DNA of 64,000 nucleotides from Nectonema munidae (GCA_030549495.1 JAUIRK010001056.1:576001-640000); one strand, 5' to 3'. Positions 30,301-44,404 are shown, counted from the stretch's first letter. Numbers and translations are program-made. The notes: generated by a model not told the origin, from the sequence alone.

Positions 30301-32133
30301 GGATCAGTAAACAAAGCCATCGACTATTTAAACGTCAAGCTGAACGATTGCACAAATCCAGGTTTCATGGCATAGGAATGTTTTTTCCAGATATTAAGTT
30401 TGGTTTTAAAGCCTTCTATAAAATTTAAAAAAATAACTGTTATCAAAAAGTCCAACAACATAGGGACCTTTTTGAAAAGATATTATATTGAATGTGAAGT
30501 TCTGAACTTGAAAAGCTGAAGCATATCCTTCTGTCAAACGATATCAATAGAAGGCATAATGCCACAGTTGGTTTTTATTGATTCGAAATTCAATTTTTTT
30601 TGCAAGCTTGATAAAACGACAGATGCTGCAAACTTAGCTCAGCCTTGCGTTTGCCTACGATATGTATATGATAAGCATCTGGTAGAAATAATTTTGTTTT
30701 GCGAAACTTTTATTAGTAGAACAATAGCAAGAGAAATTTTTTACAGCACATGTTAGCCGTAACATGCATTTGGAATGCGTACTGGCCGCGTTCTGGCAAT
30801 TCCTTGTTGTCGTTCTAGTTTTCCGACTCTGGTTAAGCAAAATTCTTCAGATGTTGGCACCCAGTGCGCTATTCAATGTTCAGAATCGGAAAGACTCTTG
30901 CTGCACTCAAACGTGAGGTGGCTTTCGAAAGTAAAAGTTTTGAAGCGATACTATGGAAAGAAATCCAGCAATTTCAACAAAGTAAATCAGACGGCATGTA
31001 AAATTTTGCGATATCTGTTTTCGTATATTCCTATCATTTTTAGTGAGCATATTTAAATCACATATTTTTTAGTACAGTAGTTTATATGTTGATTATTATT
31101 TTTAATTGAGATCCCAAACTATTAAAAAATTATAAAGAAACCGTTAAGCCGAAATTTTTACAAAGTTTGTAAACCACTGTTGTAGCTCAACAACAGAACA
31201 AAATCATTCATCGCAACTCATAGGATGTAATTAAGCCTTTATCCCTCCTTATTCCATTTTACCAGTTATTGAAACCTATGGTCACAATTGTCTTTTTATC
31301 ACTGTATATGCTATACTTTAACCAAGTGGATGTTTTTTCTATTCTCAGGCTCTCATCTCACTAATTGTCAACCCGCCTGGATCATATCAAATGAATTGGT
31401 TACTGTGTACTGATATGCATTGTTGCTTAAAATTATATTTTAAATTTTTTAGCAAAGATATGTTACTAAACTAGATTAGTAAACAGAATAAAGATTCATC
31501 TTATATAATCTTCATATTCTATAAATTGACAGGTATGACGTCGTGAATAGGTTTTTCCCAATGTTTTTACAAAGATCAATACATTTTATAAAATCGCTAA
31601 CTTTCCCTACCAATAATGAAAATTGAAATACATATTTACATCAGTTGCAACTTCCTTCATATGAAAATCATGTCTGTGATTCTGTTACTCTAAAAAAATC
31701 GACAGGGCCCTCAAACTCGGTATTTTTCACAGCGGCCCTTATCAAAATGTCTATTTTTAGGCTGTTTAGCGAAACATTGAATAAGAAACATTTTAGAATT
31801 TTTATTAAAATGTCTCATTCTTTTTAGTACGACTGTTCCCAGCAAGAAATATTAAATAATCCTAGCTCTTCAAAACTGTTGGAAATTATTTTCGAGTTGG
31901 CATCTTGTTCAAGTACTCACATCGAAACAATGAAGAGGCTTGTAGAAAAAATCAAGCAGCCAATATACCCGTTATTTTATCATTCGCTTATTGCTACAAG
32001 ATTTCTGAAGCTTCTTGAAAAGTTCAATGGACAAGATTCACGAAGTCTATTCTTCAGAAAAGATGGCACATTTGCACTTTCTCTTCTTTTCATTCATTTT
32101 TTTGGAAAAAGGAAACTTTTAAAGAAATTGTAG
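18272..32133 (+). CDS. NDUFAF6: NDUFAF6-like complex I assembly factor, five exons, 5' end not found
   Basis: Five plus-strand exons with GT-AG borders and consistent phases join into about 278 residues: 18272-18371, 19365-19496, 28842-29007, 29069-29202 and 31828-32133 (stop TAG). In order they encode RYDYENFLCCLLYP with AIRAFNAEVSR, then LLRYDFWKRMVLDIF, then AKKQFLKLVE with VSELESYCEDSIAPMFCLIL, then FDHAISHLAKGVGIVNFIK with IPYHAS, then a C-terminal helical region ending FGKRKLLKKL. This follows human NDUFAF6 block by block (RDYEGYLCSLLLP, ALRAFNVELA, MQFWKKTVEDIY, IKELENYAENT, DHAASHIGKAQGIV, ATPYHGS). The family is a squalene/phytoene-synthase-like fold without known enzyme activity, imported into mitochondria and needed early in assembly of the ND1 part of complex I (family knowledge). 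The N-terminal presequence exon is missing from my model. An AATAAA follows the stop within about 20 nt. Introns are 993, 9345, 61 and 2625 bp; the large ones are full of transposons. Confidence 0.85.
18575..18704. mobile_element. TTAA MITE, family C, copy 1
   Basis: Bounded by TTAA at both ends; begins TTAACCCTTTGACGACC and ends CAAAGCGTTAA. It lies in the first intron of the NDUFAF6-like gene. The internal GTCTTCAAAA and AATGAAAGCCGTC words are shared with other family C copies. Confidence 0.65.
18765..19160. mobile_element. TTAA MITE, family C, copy 2, split by a hAT MITE
   Basis: The left part (18765-18833) begins TTAACCCTTTAAGGAC. The right part (19098-19160) carries GGGACACCAGTGTCCC and ends CCTCAAAGGTTTAA. 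A 264-bp hAT element with exact ATTTAAAG duplications interrupts it; without that element the MITE is about 124 bp, the usual size. Confidence 0.8.
18834..19097. mobile_element. hAT MITE, 264 bp, inside a TTAA MITE
   Basis: Flanked exactly by ATTTAAAG (18826-18833 and 19098-19105), an 8-bp hAT duplication. Ends are CAAGGCTTCAAAGCCG and, in reverse complement at the right, CAGGGCTTCGGAGCCGG. GACTCCGACTCC words near the right end are typical of this hAT MITE type. Non-coding. Confidence 0.9.
19365..19496 (+). CDS. NDUFAF6: NDUFAF6-like exon B
   Basis: Acceptor TTTAAG at 19359-19364 and donor GTCAGC at 19497. It is 44 codons in phase 0, encoding VSMMTKSHNAALLRYDFWKR and MVLDIFDSENACTPMHPIAY. 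It aligns with the FWKK..EDIY....P.QP.A block of NDUFAF6. Confidence 0.85.
19618..19676. mobile_element. TTAA MITE, family C, truncated copy
   Basis: Begins TTAACCCTTTCACTCGC and contains GGGGACACTAGTGTCGC, a variant of the family C palindrome. It is cut off where the family B copy at 19677 starts. Confidence 0.55.
19677..19813. mobile_element. TTAA MITE, family B, copy 1
   Basis: 137 bp with TTAA at both ends. Imperfect terminal inverted repeats are CCCATTTAAGGCCAA and, at the other end in reverse complement, CCCATTTACGGCCAA. Inside are three GCAGACGA(T) words and the palindrome GTTCCAAAATAGGAAC. Other copies are at 53883-54019 and 55145-55280. Confidence 0.85.
19872..20001. mobile_element. 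TTAA MITE, family C, copy 3
   Basis: 130 bp with TTAA at both ends. It begins CCCTTTGAAGTCC and ends, in reverse complement, CCCTTTAAGGACC. It contains ATCGTCTGC and CAGACGAT in opposite orientations and the palindrome-like GGGACACATGTGACCC. Confidence 0.8.
20235..22670 (-). mobile_element. Tigger (pogo-like) DNA transposon, 2436 bp, nearly whole
   Basis: Ends are CAGTCATGTCTCATTAATCC and, at the right in reverse complement, CAGTCATGTCCCGATTATCC, with TA at both flanks (20233-20234 and 22671-22672), as expected for Tigger. ACCGGATTA words recur below both ends and may be transposase-binding sites. One minus-strand transposase gene (20512-22103) fills most of the interior. It is the best-preserved transposon in the window, so probably the youngest. 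Confidence 0.9.
20512..22103 (-). pseudogene. Tigger transposase with one apparent frameshift
   Basis: Minus strand. The first frame (22103 downwards, 293 codons) starts MSSLPNKRHRVEITAAHKKE, a CENP-B/pogo helix-turn-helix, followed by a second HTH (LELALLLWLNDVRSRNAIVN, then FGADLNITNFNYSRGWLARM). The DDE_1 core shows IYNMDETALFYNL (first D). The second frame continues with RRHILLLLDNASSH (second D) and LPPNTTSHIQPMDAGIIHSF (third D). It ends with a 100-residue acidic tail and a HTLARVYSRHL C-terminus. The frames overlap around 21222-21342, and homology switches frame near 21270-21290, so a single-base indel is the likely only break. Human Tigger-derived and Jerky-like proteins share this architecture. 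The start is the first ATG. Confidence 0.88.
22800..23660 (+). mobile_element. LINE (jockey-like clade), 5'-truncated reverse transcriptase C-terminus
   Basis: Plus-strand pieces give HKTITRPILEYASTIWGYA, IQTIQKKILRLATGNTVDTN and IQHLHTETSILPLKEHI, the thumb region of non-LTR reverse transcriptases ('L..S.I.P.L.Y....W'). After stops or frame changes comes a C-terminal part: LAQLRANKSRLLREYLHKI, then CPVCNQHPHNTHHLFNCPHI, a C-terminal CCHC-type zinc knuckle, then LWPKPCKIVNLLTLWGN. It ends in AT-rich (TTA)n-like sequence near 23640-23660. At least two frame breaks. It is a truncated, dead copy inside the 9.3-kb NDUFAF6 intron. Confidence 0.8.
24100..24257 (-). mobile_element. tRNA-derived SINE
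   Basis: On the minus strand the head reads GGGGCGTGAGTATGG, then an A-box-like TGGTTGGTTAGATGCTGG (24227-24244), then after about 20 nt a B box GGTTCGATCC (24196-24205). This is internal RNA polymerase III promoter spacing. There is no matching 3' acceptor stem, so it is not a functional tRNA; the sequence runs on into an unrelated body (to about 24100). That makes a tRNA-derived SINE the best reading. The 3' end and target duplication are undefined. Confidence 0.65.
24779..25349 (-). mobile_element. Tigger-like remnant with transposase C-terminal fragment
   Basis: A minus-strand reading of about 24870-25105 gives RNLTDEEIVEIVAPTEE, then SYFSIGNDESNSD, then PPTSIEEMRSYLSCAIKF and FSQFLDVLSLILGQMKK, like the acidic tail of Tigger transposases. 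GTCGGATTAA words recur at 25158, 25304 and 25333 (some imperfect). The tips, CAGCATTAGTGAGGTCGG and (reverse complement) CAGTGACTTAATCCGAC, are only loosely inverted. It looks like an internally deleted element. Confidence 0.5.
25350..27056. other. Intronic AT-rich DNA, no gene recognised
   Basis: Open frames at 25367-25672 (101 codons) and 26796-26996 have no features I recognise. They lie inside the large intron and may be transposon debris. No RNA gene was seen. Confidence 0.3.
27059..27939. mobile_element. pogo-like non-autonomous element, 881 bp
   Basis: TA (27057-27058) precedes CAATAAAACCTCGGTAAAAC. The right end in reverse complement is CAGTAAAATCGCGTTATTGC, followed by TA (27940-27941). 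Sub-terminal AAGCGAG and GCGAGTTCG words are shared by both ends. No transposase was recognised. Confidence 0.65.
27942..28841. other. Intronic AT-rich DNA before exon C
   Basis: No mobile-element end or coding motif found. The acceptor for exon C is GAAAG at 28837-28841. Confidence 0.4.
28842..29007 (+). CDS. NDUFAF6: NDUFAF6-like exon C
   Basis: Acceptor AG at 28840-28841 and donor GTAATT at 29008. It encodes FVNEKKSGYAKKQFLKLVEC, then SVSELESYCEDSIAPMFCLI and LEHL. It leaves in phase 1, which fits the phase of exon D. A nearer AG at 28836-28837 would bring a stop into frame, which supports 28842. Confidence 0.8.
29069..29202 (+). CDS. NDUFAF6: NDUFAF6-like exon D
   Basis: Acceptor ATGCAG ends at 29068; donor GTAATG at 29203. 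It encodes IRDVNFDHAISHLAKGVGIV, then NFIKSIPYHASTKNVQIPIS and LLLK. This is the most conserved block of the family (DHAASHIGKAQGIV..LRATPYH in human). The 61-bp intron before it is read through by a longer false frame ending at 29090. Confidence 0.88.
29249..29375. mobile_element. TTAA MITE, family C, copy 4
   Basis: Begins CTAACCCCTTAAAGCCGACG and ends CTTGAAAGGGTTGA, with decayed TTAA borders. It contains ATCGCCTGCTT and AGATGATTTTTATTTTATCG, variants of the family words. Confidence 0.6.
29758..29917. mobile_element. hAT MITE, second copy of the 202-bp family, truncated
   Basis: Starts CAGACGTGCACATCC and shares ATTACCCGACATTATACTTG with the copy at 13394-13595. It lacks the right end, being cut where the hAT at 29918 begins. 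Confidence 0.7.
29918..31179 (+). mobile_element. hAT element (ZBED5-like), 1262 bp, decayed
   Basis: Ends are CAGTAGTTCTCAAAC and, at the right in reverse complement, CAGTGGTTTACAAAC. Flanks TTATAGCC and TTGTAGCT match at 6 of 8. Plus-strand fragments give GKLKRHLEMKNSGSVNKAID, FFCKLDKTTDAANLAQPCVC with LRYVYDKHLVE, and LLLHSNVRWLSKVKVLKR. These are the BED-finger edge, the 'LDESTD.ANLAQL' catalytic block and the 'LLLHTEVRWLSRGKVL.R' block of ZBED5-type hAT transposases. Several frame breaks. Confidence 0.8.
31188..31827. other. Intronic spacer before exon E
   Basis: AT-rich. GACAGGGCCCTCAAACTCGG (near 31701) resembles a lone hAT terminus, but no partner end was found. Confidence 0.3.
31828..32133 (+). 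CDS. NDUFAF6: NDUFAF6-like exon E (last)
   Basis: Acceptor TTTTTAG ends at 31827; 101 codons and TAG. It encodes YDCSQQEILNNPSSSKLLEI, then ELASCSSTHIETMKRLVEKI, then FLKLLEKFNGQDSRSLFFRK. This matches the human C-terminal part ([20 protein letters not shown] ... FLKKIQRVDFDIFHPSL ... LPLYLYIQSWRK) in order and length. Confidence 0.8.
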   Translation, partial: YDCSQQEILNNPSSSKLLEIIFELASCSSTHIETMKRLVEKIKQPIYPLFYHSLIATRFLKLLEKFNGQDSRSLFFRKDGTFALSLLFIHFFGKRKLLKKL

Positions 32134-32435
32134 CCTACCAAGGATACACTTTAAAAATAAATTTATGTTTGAATTATCGAAAGTATAACAACTATTTAGC
32201 GCGATCATCTTTTTCATTTACAGCCACGTAGAGCGCTATGGGGCTCTTGGGCAGAGAGGTAGCCAAAGGACATATAGCAATGCGCCGCCCTCCTTAAGCA
32301 AAACCATGTCTCCTTGCAAAAATCAGGATGTTATTATAACTTTCACTCTGTGAGCCCGGTCCTGTACATTTTAGGGTCGCACGATTTACAAAAAGAATTA
32401 ATTCAATTTCATATACATAAATCTGAAAACATATA

Positions 32436-33256
32436 CAGTGCACCCTCGATATACCGCCACTATTGGGGTTATCATCAATTGGCGGTTTATCGGGGGTATC
32501 GAAAATGTAGCTGTCTTATTTGCTTTGAGTAGTATTGTAAAGTACGGCATATAATTAAAGTAAGAAATCCAAAAATTTATTTAAATTTATTTATTTTTGA
32601 AGTTAAAATCCAGCATTGCTTTTTGTTTACACTTTGAGTTCAAAACCTCATTTCAGCGTTTTCCTTATTATAAGATCACTTTCTAGATTTGTTACTAGTA
32701 GCTAGAAATATTTTCTTGCGTGAATTTCCTTTATCAACAGTAACTAAAAATGCCTAATGAGTACAAAAGTGTCACTAAAACATAAATAGAAGGAAAATTA
32801 TGGCAAAGGCTATTATTTTTGAATAAATAAAAGTAAATATTATTATAGTTAATTTGACAGCAATACATGATATAAAATCGGGGCTAAATTTGACGAAAAA
32901 AAGTATATCCGTTCTTTAAATAAATATGGCTGACGGTTGGGCATTATATTGGGGGTTATAAGAGAGAAAATTTTGATCTATATAATTTTATGGCATTAAG
33001 CGGGAGACATTGAAACGGGGTGGCGTTTGCGCGATGGATCAAACAACTCATTAATCACTGCTAAAATTGCAACAACAACGCATGGCGTTAAATCAAGAGT
33101 TATTTCAATGAAGTAAAGTGTGCTTGTTCTATCAATGTTATTGGCGGATAGCGAGGGGCGTTAAATCGGGGGAATTATAATGGAGAGAAATCGGGTCTAC
33201 ATAATTGTATGGCGGTATGCGGTAAATCGGGATGGCGGTAAAGCGAGGGAGCAGTG
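32436..33256. mobile_element. pogo-like non-autonomous element, 821 bp
   Basis: TA precedes CAGTGCACCCTCGATATACC. The right end in reverse complement is CACTGCTCCCTCGCTTTACC, followed by TA. GGCGGTA and TACCGCCA words recur near both ends. No coding region was recognised. Confidence 0.7.
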
Positions 33257-34125
33257 TATTATTTTAAAACAATAGAGAAAAAATATAAAAACGAAAATAT
33301 AGAAAATTATAGATATCATCAGCCTAACAAATATTTTTTGTTAAAATGACTCCATTGTAATAAATTCCTACATAAAATTACTAATGAATTGGTGTATCTC
33401 TGTAATTCCGAATTTAAATGTAATTTCTGTAAGAAAATAAAGTAAGAAAATGAAATTTCTTGGGTGTCAGAGAGGAAATGAACAAATATAGACAATGATA
33501 AAATTATAAATGGCAATCGAGAAAAAACCATACATCAAGATGAAGGAGCTCATATTCACAAAGGGACGAGGTGTTATAATCAAAAATATAAGATTTGTAT
33601 ATCAACTGCCACTAAATTCATTCCACAAACTCTACTTTCGTAAATAAAACAACATTATCCCAAAATATCAAAGGATTCCTTTGAATACATTTACTTTTTT
33701 TGCGCATTGATCTACGCATACCTATTTGAATATAACGTTGTTTTGGTTTCATTGAATTTATATATGTGCATCTAAGTTAGAAACAAAGGTTCTACTATAA
33801 AAATAAGCCAAGACGACACTCAGATCTGAAAAAAATTACTTAAAAAAGCGCATAATTAATATTTTCAAATCTATATATATGATATTTCGAAACTAATTAA
33901 CCACAATGGAGAACAAGACTTTATTGTTAACATAAAATGCCTATACACAAAAATTACCCATATGGAAATAAATGGAAAAATCGTTTTTGAAATTATTAAG
34001 GGAAGGGCCTAATTTTTTTAAATTGTATTTACTCTAAATCCCGTCAATATATTCATTTTATATACAAATAGTTTTAAATATAAAGATGTTTCAAGATAAA
34101 ATTTGTTATAAATTTGCTGTATTCA
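33257..34125. other. AT-rich spacer, no gene seen
   Basis: No conserved motif was found between the pogo-like element and the SRP54 3' flank. Confidence 0.4.
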
Positions 34126-34229
34126 TTAACCCTTTCAGACATCATGGGACATCGGTGTCAAATTATAAAAACTCAATGAAAAAGAAAACAGACTAGAAAT
34201 TTTTGAAAAGCAATGCCTAAAAGGGTTAA
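34126..34229. mobile_element. TTAA MITE, family C, copy 5, short
   Basis: TTAA at both ends; begins CCCTTTCAGAC and ends in AAAAGGGTTAA. It contains GGGACATCGGTGTC and AACAGACTAGA, diverged family words. At 104 bp it is somewhat shorter than its relatives. Confidence 0.65.
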
Positions 34230-34440
34230 GAGAAGCTGAATTATTTTTTGAATAAAAGCAATTATATCAAAATATATTTTATGAGAATCGATTTTTTAAA
34301 TTTGTAAAATTTTACATTTTAATGTACAAATATTCACTTTGAAAAATAAAAACGGATCAGAAAAGTTGGAACAAGAACAGAGCTTTCAGTCTCTTTTAAA
34401 AACATCACTCCAAACAATAAATCGGATAAGGAAAACTATT

Positions 34441-38634
<4,194 letters not shown>

Positions 38635-38646
38635 TTTTACTTAATC

Positions 38647-39196
38647 TAAAACAAATTATATCTGCCAAAATGTCAAATTGACTATACAATATCATAAAGT
38701 AAAAGTTGTTATGATTGCTGTAGAAAAAAAATGAATAAACAGGTTTTTATGAATTACCTTGTCGACTAGAGATTCACACCAAGGCGAGACACATCAATAT
38801 TTATATTCAACGTTATTTGGAACAACTACATATTAGAAATCGGTTATAATAAGTATGGGAAAATTGGTTAAAATATAATCTAACATTGCTTTGTGAGAAA
38901 TGAGTACATATTCATAACACTTAAGTACCCATTTTAGACAAAGTCGATTCAATCCTGAATGAATCTTCACTCTACTGCTGATTTTGACTATTCAAATTTT
39001 TTACTCAATTTGCATAATACTTGACAAGCCCTCAGCCAATTTTTAGATGGGCTTCAATGTGTAAAATTTTGGAAACCTATTATCCGCATTAGGATTAGTG
39101 TTAGTATTAGAGTTAGTGCTGAGGTGATGTTTAGTCGTAGTGCAATCGTACATTCATTACATACATACATTTTGACACAAACCTTTCTATTTATTT
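38647..39196. other. SRP54 upstream region, probable promoter area
   Basis: No other gene recognised. I saw no convincing core-promoter motif set in this AT-rich stretch. Confidence 0.3.
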
Positions 39197-39334
39197 GTAA
39201 CCCATTATCGACCAGAATAATCAGAAGATATCTAATGAAAAGCGGAAGATTTGTATTTAAAAGCATTAATAAACGCAGAGAATTCATATTTTTCTAAAGT
39301 TGACATATGTCGACTGTGGTCGATAACCGGTCAC
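39197..39334. mobile_element. TTAA MITE, family A, copy 2
   Basis: Starts GTAACCCATTATCGACCAG (TTAA decayed to GTAA) and ends TGGTCGATAACCGGTCAC. The interior matches copy 4 at 54784-54911 nearly throughout (AGAAGATATCTAATG, then GAAGATTTGTATTTAAAAGC). Confidence 0.8.
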
Positions 39335-41479
39335 GTCAGATAACAACATCTAGACGTACATACACACGTGCATACATACCGCGGATACATACACGCGAAT
39401 AAATACATCATAATGACATTAGAAACCCATATCACCGAATTCCCAAAAATGGAGGTATAGCCCAAGAAAATACAAAACACTGCCCACATAAGTGCGTATA
39501 CACTCTTCTCTACTTTTGCATACTTATTTTAGTATAGTATTTTAACAGTATAAAATGTCTAGTATTTTAGACATAGCATCACATTAAAAGAGAGAAAAGA
39601 TGGTCAATATATTTGCCAAACTTTATACTGATAAATCGTTATGCTACTTTTGAAGTAAATTATAAAAGTCTATACTCTATACCATTCTAGTTTTCATAAA
39701 CTTGTACTATTGCTTGTATTTAAGAAAGTTCAAGTCATCAAAAGATGTTGTGTTTAGTAAATTTGTGTAACATTTGCGAAACAGTTATCTCAATTGAATC
39801 CAACTTTATCTTTTATCATTGCGGAAAAAAATATAAGTGCCAATATGCTGTTACTGTTGTTAATCACAAATTTTTACCCGTGAAACTTGTTACAAAATCG
39901 CCGAAAGAGCGACAAATGAGAACAATATGCAAGCAAATAACACTAATTGATCGTTTAAACATTAAACATGACGTTTCATAATTATAATGCAACAAAATGT
40001 GTTATACCATATTACAATATGACAAAAAGTGAAATTTTAACAAATGCCAGAAAAAAGGACAATTTTCAAAAGCAAGTCTAATTGAAGATAAATTCAAAAC
40101 AACTTTTATATAGTACATATGATATTGTAACAAAGTTGAATTTATACATACGTATAAAAATATGCCAAAAAACCTATTATAGATTTTTATTTTAAATTTC
40201 TCATCAAATTATTTTACACAATAAATTTTTGTCTTTCAAAGTATAAGACTTGTTCAATTTCTAAATAACTTTTTAGTAAAAACAACTGCCGATTTTACTA
40301 TTTTGTTAAATTCTGATAAAAAGCGGCCATTTATTAGAAAAAACGCGTCTGTTAAAAAGGATGAATAAAGAGGTAGTGTATCTTTCAAAATAGTAAGTGT
40401 GGTCTGACAAGTTATAATCTTAGTGATTGAAATTATAAAAAAGTTATACTGAAAATTGAGATTATCGTACCGATAAACGTTAACTCAATTCCTCGCGCAC
40501 TATTTTTGATTCACCACTGAAGGCCAGGGACGTTTGGTCATTTTTTTCCCCAAAATATTCAATATTTTTCAAAAATTTCCCAATAACTCAATGCATGTTT
40601 TGAGGAACAAAAAAAGTTTCAATTTCTTAAAACTTGAATTTCAAAATGCATTAAGTTCTTGACGATATCAAAATCGCTAAAAAAACATTAATTTAGATTT
40701 CTCTAACACTACAATACAACACCACACAAAATTTTATACATTCAAATTTCAAATATAAAACACATAAAGAGATTAGAAATTTAATCGTAGTAAACCTTAT
40801 CAAAAAATCATTTTTATACAAATGTCTCTCCATTTATTTATATCAAAATCGAATATAGAGCAAAAATATTCTTATAGAAAGTGAACAAATTTTTACGTTT
40901 TTTTTCCTTTTTATATACTTCAAATCATATACACAGATAAATTGGGGCATAAAATGGATCATAATGACTAAAAAATGTAATGGGTTGTCTTCATACTTTT
41001 GTGATATGGTAGATATTGACAAAATAAATACAGAGTTGTATCCAGTGTCAAACCTCTTGAAGTTTGTGGAGATTTAAATAAACATTGTTTACATAAGGAT
41101 CAAATGGGACCGGGAAATCTAGTTCGTAGTATGCGATAACTCTCACTAAGCGATTCTAATATATAATAAAATAAAAAGATAAAATTTATAAGCTTAACTT
41201 TTCATTAATCAATATTTTATTTCGTGGTAAAAAATAAGTTATACATGTCTGTTTTTGATTGAGAATAAAAGTTAGGAGGAAATCATATTTTCTAAGTGCT
41301 TATTTCCAAGATCTTTGCGGAAACTCAATGAGGAAATTAGCGCACTTTTTTCATGTCACTTCATGAGTGACACTTTTTCATTCATATGGATAATTTTTTT
41401 TATTTTCGTTATCAAAGCTGTTCTCAACTTGGTTGGATGTACAGAATTCGATAATATCATCATTTGATATGTTTCTAAT
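39335..41479. other. AT-rich spacer, no gene recognised
   Basis: CATACATAC-like simple sequence lies at about 39355-39410. The 78-codon frame at 39745-39981 has some cysteines but no motif I can assign. Confidence 0.4.
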
Positions 41480-42160
41480 CGTCTATCAAATTCAGCTCAA
41501 TTTGTTAGAACAATTTTAGATGAATTAGGTAACATAAAAATTATGTCTTGCAGTTCATTTACAATCTTTTTCATTAATAGTTTTAATCTCAAAGTTTGAT
41601 TTGGTAAAATATCGGTGTGTTTCACAGTTTTGAATTGTTTTTTCTATATCCCATGCATTCTTGGTGAACTTCCATTATTGTGACACTCATTTTTACATTT
41701 TCTTCAATACAACTCAAGTAGTGTTGTGTTTGATAATTTCGATAATAAGGTTTAAATTTTGTAAAAACACCGGTACCTATAAGTTAAAGGTGTGATGTGG
41801 TATTTGGAAGCAAGAAATGAAGCTTAATGTTAGTAAGATTAATTTCAGCAAAACAATGACCTCTAGCATTATCAACTAAAAGTAAAATAAGTCTTTTTTA
41901 AAAATAATGAAGCTATTTAAAAAAAATTGGGTTTCATCCAAACTTTGGCTTTATGTTAATTCCGCATTTTGTTAGTTATAAAGCTACTGTAGTACGATCT
42001 TTACTTTTTTTAGAAAAAAGAAAATTCGCTGCAATGAACAAATTGAATATTTTAAATTCAACTTTAAATGTATCTCAAAGTTTTTGCTTTGTCAAACAGT
42101 CTATCATTATTACATCTAACTCATTTAGCCGAGACATCATTAAACGAAATAAATAAAGGA
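41480..42160 (-). mobile_element. Tigger/pogo-like transposase fragment
   Basis: On the minus strand LILLLVDNARGHCFAEINLT and FLLPNTTSHL correspond to the second catalytic Asp block ('LLLLDNA..H') and 'PPNTTSHLQP.D'. Upstream, KKSKDRTTVA matches the 'KR.KDRLTV' block. Several stops interrupt it. A separate, older copy than the Tigger at 20235-22670. Confidence 0.65.
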
Positions 42161-42539
42161 TTTTCTAAATTTTCATGACTCGTGACAGGAATCCAAAAAA
42201 TATTGGCATTATCTATCTTAATATATTTTATTTTTGAAATGTTACATTGTGAACAGTTTAGGCTAGTGATCGAAAGATTAACTCGCTCGTATATAGTTCA
42301 ATTTTCACATTTTTGACAGTGCCTTATGATTAATATACTAAAACTACAACTATTACATTCCTTCCCATTATAACACTTCAAAAACAAAAAATGGCTTGCT
42401 AAGCCTTCCTGTTTATATCTATCATAAAAAAATTCATCTGTATTCTTCATCTTGTTTATTTGTCTCTATAACTCATATTCAATTTGTTTTTACCTTTGTG
42501 TCTTCGCCTATACGTTTTACACTATAATCCTTCTTTAAC

Positions 42540-44280
42540 AAATTATGTGCAAAACTAATCTTAAAAATGTCAGGTATGTTGTTCATTAAATATAAATACC
42601 CCGATCCCAATTCGAGTATTTGTCTAGATGAAATTTTAAGAAAATATTTCTCACCAAAAGACCCTCTTAAAACTTTAATTAAAGGTAAAAAAGAAAAATA
42701 TGGTCAAAAAATTTTCATTGTTGCGGATGATGATCACTATATTTATGATATTTTCAAACGATCTCAAAAACAATTCAATTCTTATCAAGGTATTCTTGAG
42801 CTTGTAAACCAAATAATGGAAAATTTTCTGAATTCAGGAATGAATCTAACTGTTGATAGCTATTTTTCAATAAAAATGTTGTTGAGTTTTTTAAAATAAT
42901 GAAATATCTTGTAATGGAAATTTTTCAAGAAAGGGACTTGTGTAAATCCTTCATGATTTGATAAAATGATTTTATTGTAAGCAAGCAGTATCACAATTTG
43001 ATAGAAAACTAAAATTTTCTTTAAATTTTTTATTTTTTTACCTTATTTTATAACTAAAATAGAAACCGTGACGCATACCTCCGTGGTGGTTTTGGAAAGT
43101 GTGTCAATCAAAAATCAAAGTGTTCACTTCTGTATAGGTGTTGTTAAGCTAATTTTGTTAATTATAAAAATCTAGCTTTATATTTATACTTATCTAGATT
43201 AGTTAGGGAGGAGGTGGTGTAAAAAAGAAGTCTGGAATATAGTTCATTTTCTAGAATCATGGATTTAAAGATCTTTCGGGTGTTAGTATTCAATAAACTA
43301 AGATTCCATGTAAATTATTCTTGGTGAAGGCTACTTTGCCAACTTTTTTGAATATATCCATGCTTATATAAAGAATTTTTCGCCTCATAACATCAGCGGT
43401 AATATCCTTCATCGGCATAACATAAGACGTAGGGGCGGGACATGCAGGCTTTTAAGTTTTAATGTGAGGCCCTTGAAAACGTAATTGTATAAGAAGTTAC
43501 AAATGTGTTTAATACGCTTATTAAATATTAATTTCAAATATTGTTGTCAATCAACATTTTCTTACTTGACCCAAATTCAAAATTCTCATCGAATTTTATT
43601 TTTATTCATTTTTTTTTTCTTTATATTTAGGTTTCTAATTGATGTTATAGAAAAAAAATGTGACGATGGAAAAACTGTTAAATTTTCAATATATCATGAT
43701 AAAAAAAGCAAACGGCCAATTGTATTTGTAGGTACTGATCATCCGTATGGTCATGATCATTATAGTAGAGATTTATAAGATAAGATTCCAGAGCAAGTAA
43801 AGTATTACAACAGTTCAATGGGACATGTTGATCGAGTAGACTAAAATCTTAGTTTGTATTTTACTTCTCAGTATTATAGAGATGGAAGATGGGAAAAAAA
43901 GATTCATTACTAACATATTCGACATTTTAGTACACAAGTGCTGGGCACTTTTCAAAATTAATGTTGAAAAAAAAAAATTCATTAATCTTCAACGTTAAAT
44001 GAATCAAAGGATTTGCACACAAATTTCATAAGATCCCTTGGCATAGACTTAATGGGGATTGTTGTTTCTATTTCCACCTAGAGTTTCAATGTATGAGCAG
44101 AGAAACAAAAAAAGAAAGCTAATCGAAGAAAAAATCACCGAAACTCAAAAAAAAAACACTTCTTATTCTAAAGACCATGAAACATAAAACAATATTAAAC
44201 TGTATGTTATTTGTGTAATAATAATTCTTGTAAAAGACATTTTGATATTTTTTTTAAAGAGTGTATTCATAATTACTAGC
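42540..44280 (+). mobile_element. Decayed piggyBac transposase
   Basis: The plus-strand frame 42567-42899 gives KEKYGQKIFIVADDDHYIYD and GILELVNQIMENFLNSGMNL with TVDSYFSIKMLLSFL, the core 'YG.K....D...Y..' and 'VDNYFTS..L...L' blocks with a catalytic Asp. After a gap come SIYHDKKSKRPIVFVGTDHP, YNSSMGHVDRVD (family 'YN..MGGVDR.DQ') and YYRDGRWEKKI. A degenerate cysteine-rich tail follows to about 44270. Stops and a low-complexity interruption (43000-43640) break it. Confidence 0.7.
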
Positions 44281-44404
44281 TTACTTTTAATATTTCATAC
44301 ACAGGCACAACTATGAATAAAAATGCTCATACACGTTACACATATACAAACAAACATACGCACATAAATACACAGGAGAAAAATTAAAAACATTTTTTGC
44401 ACAA

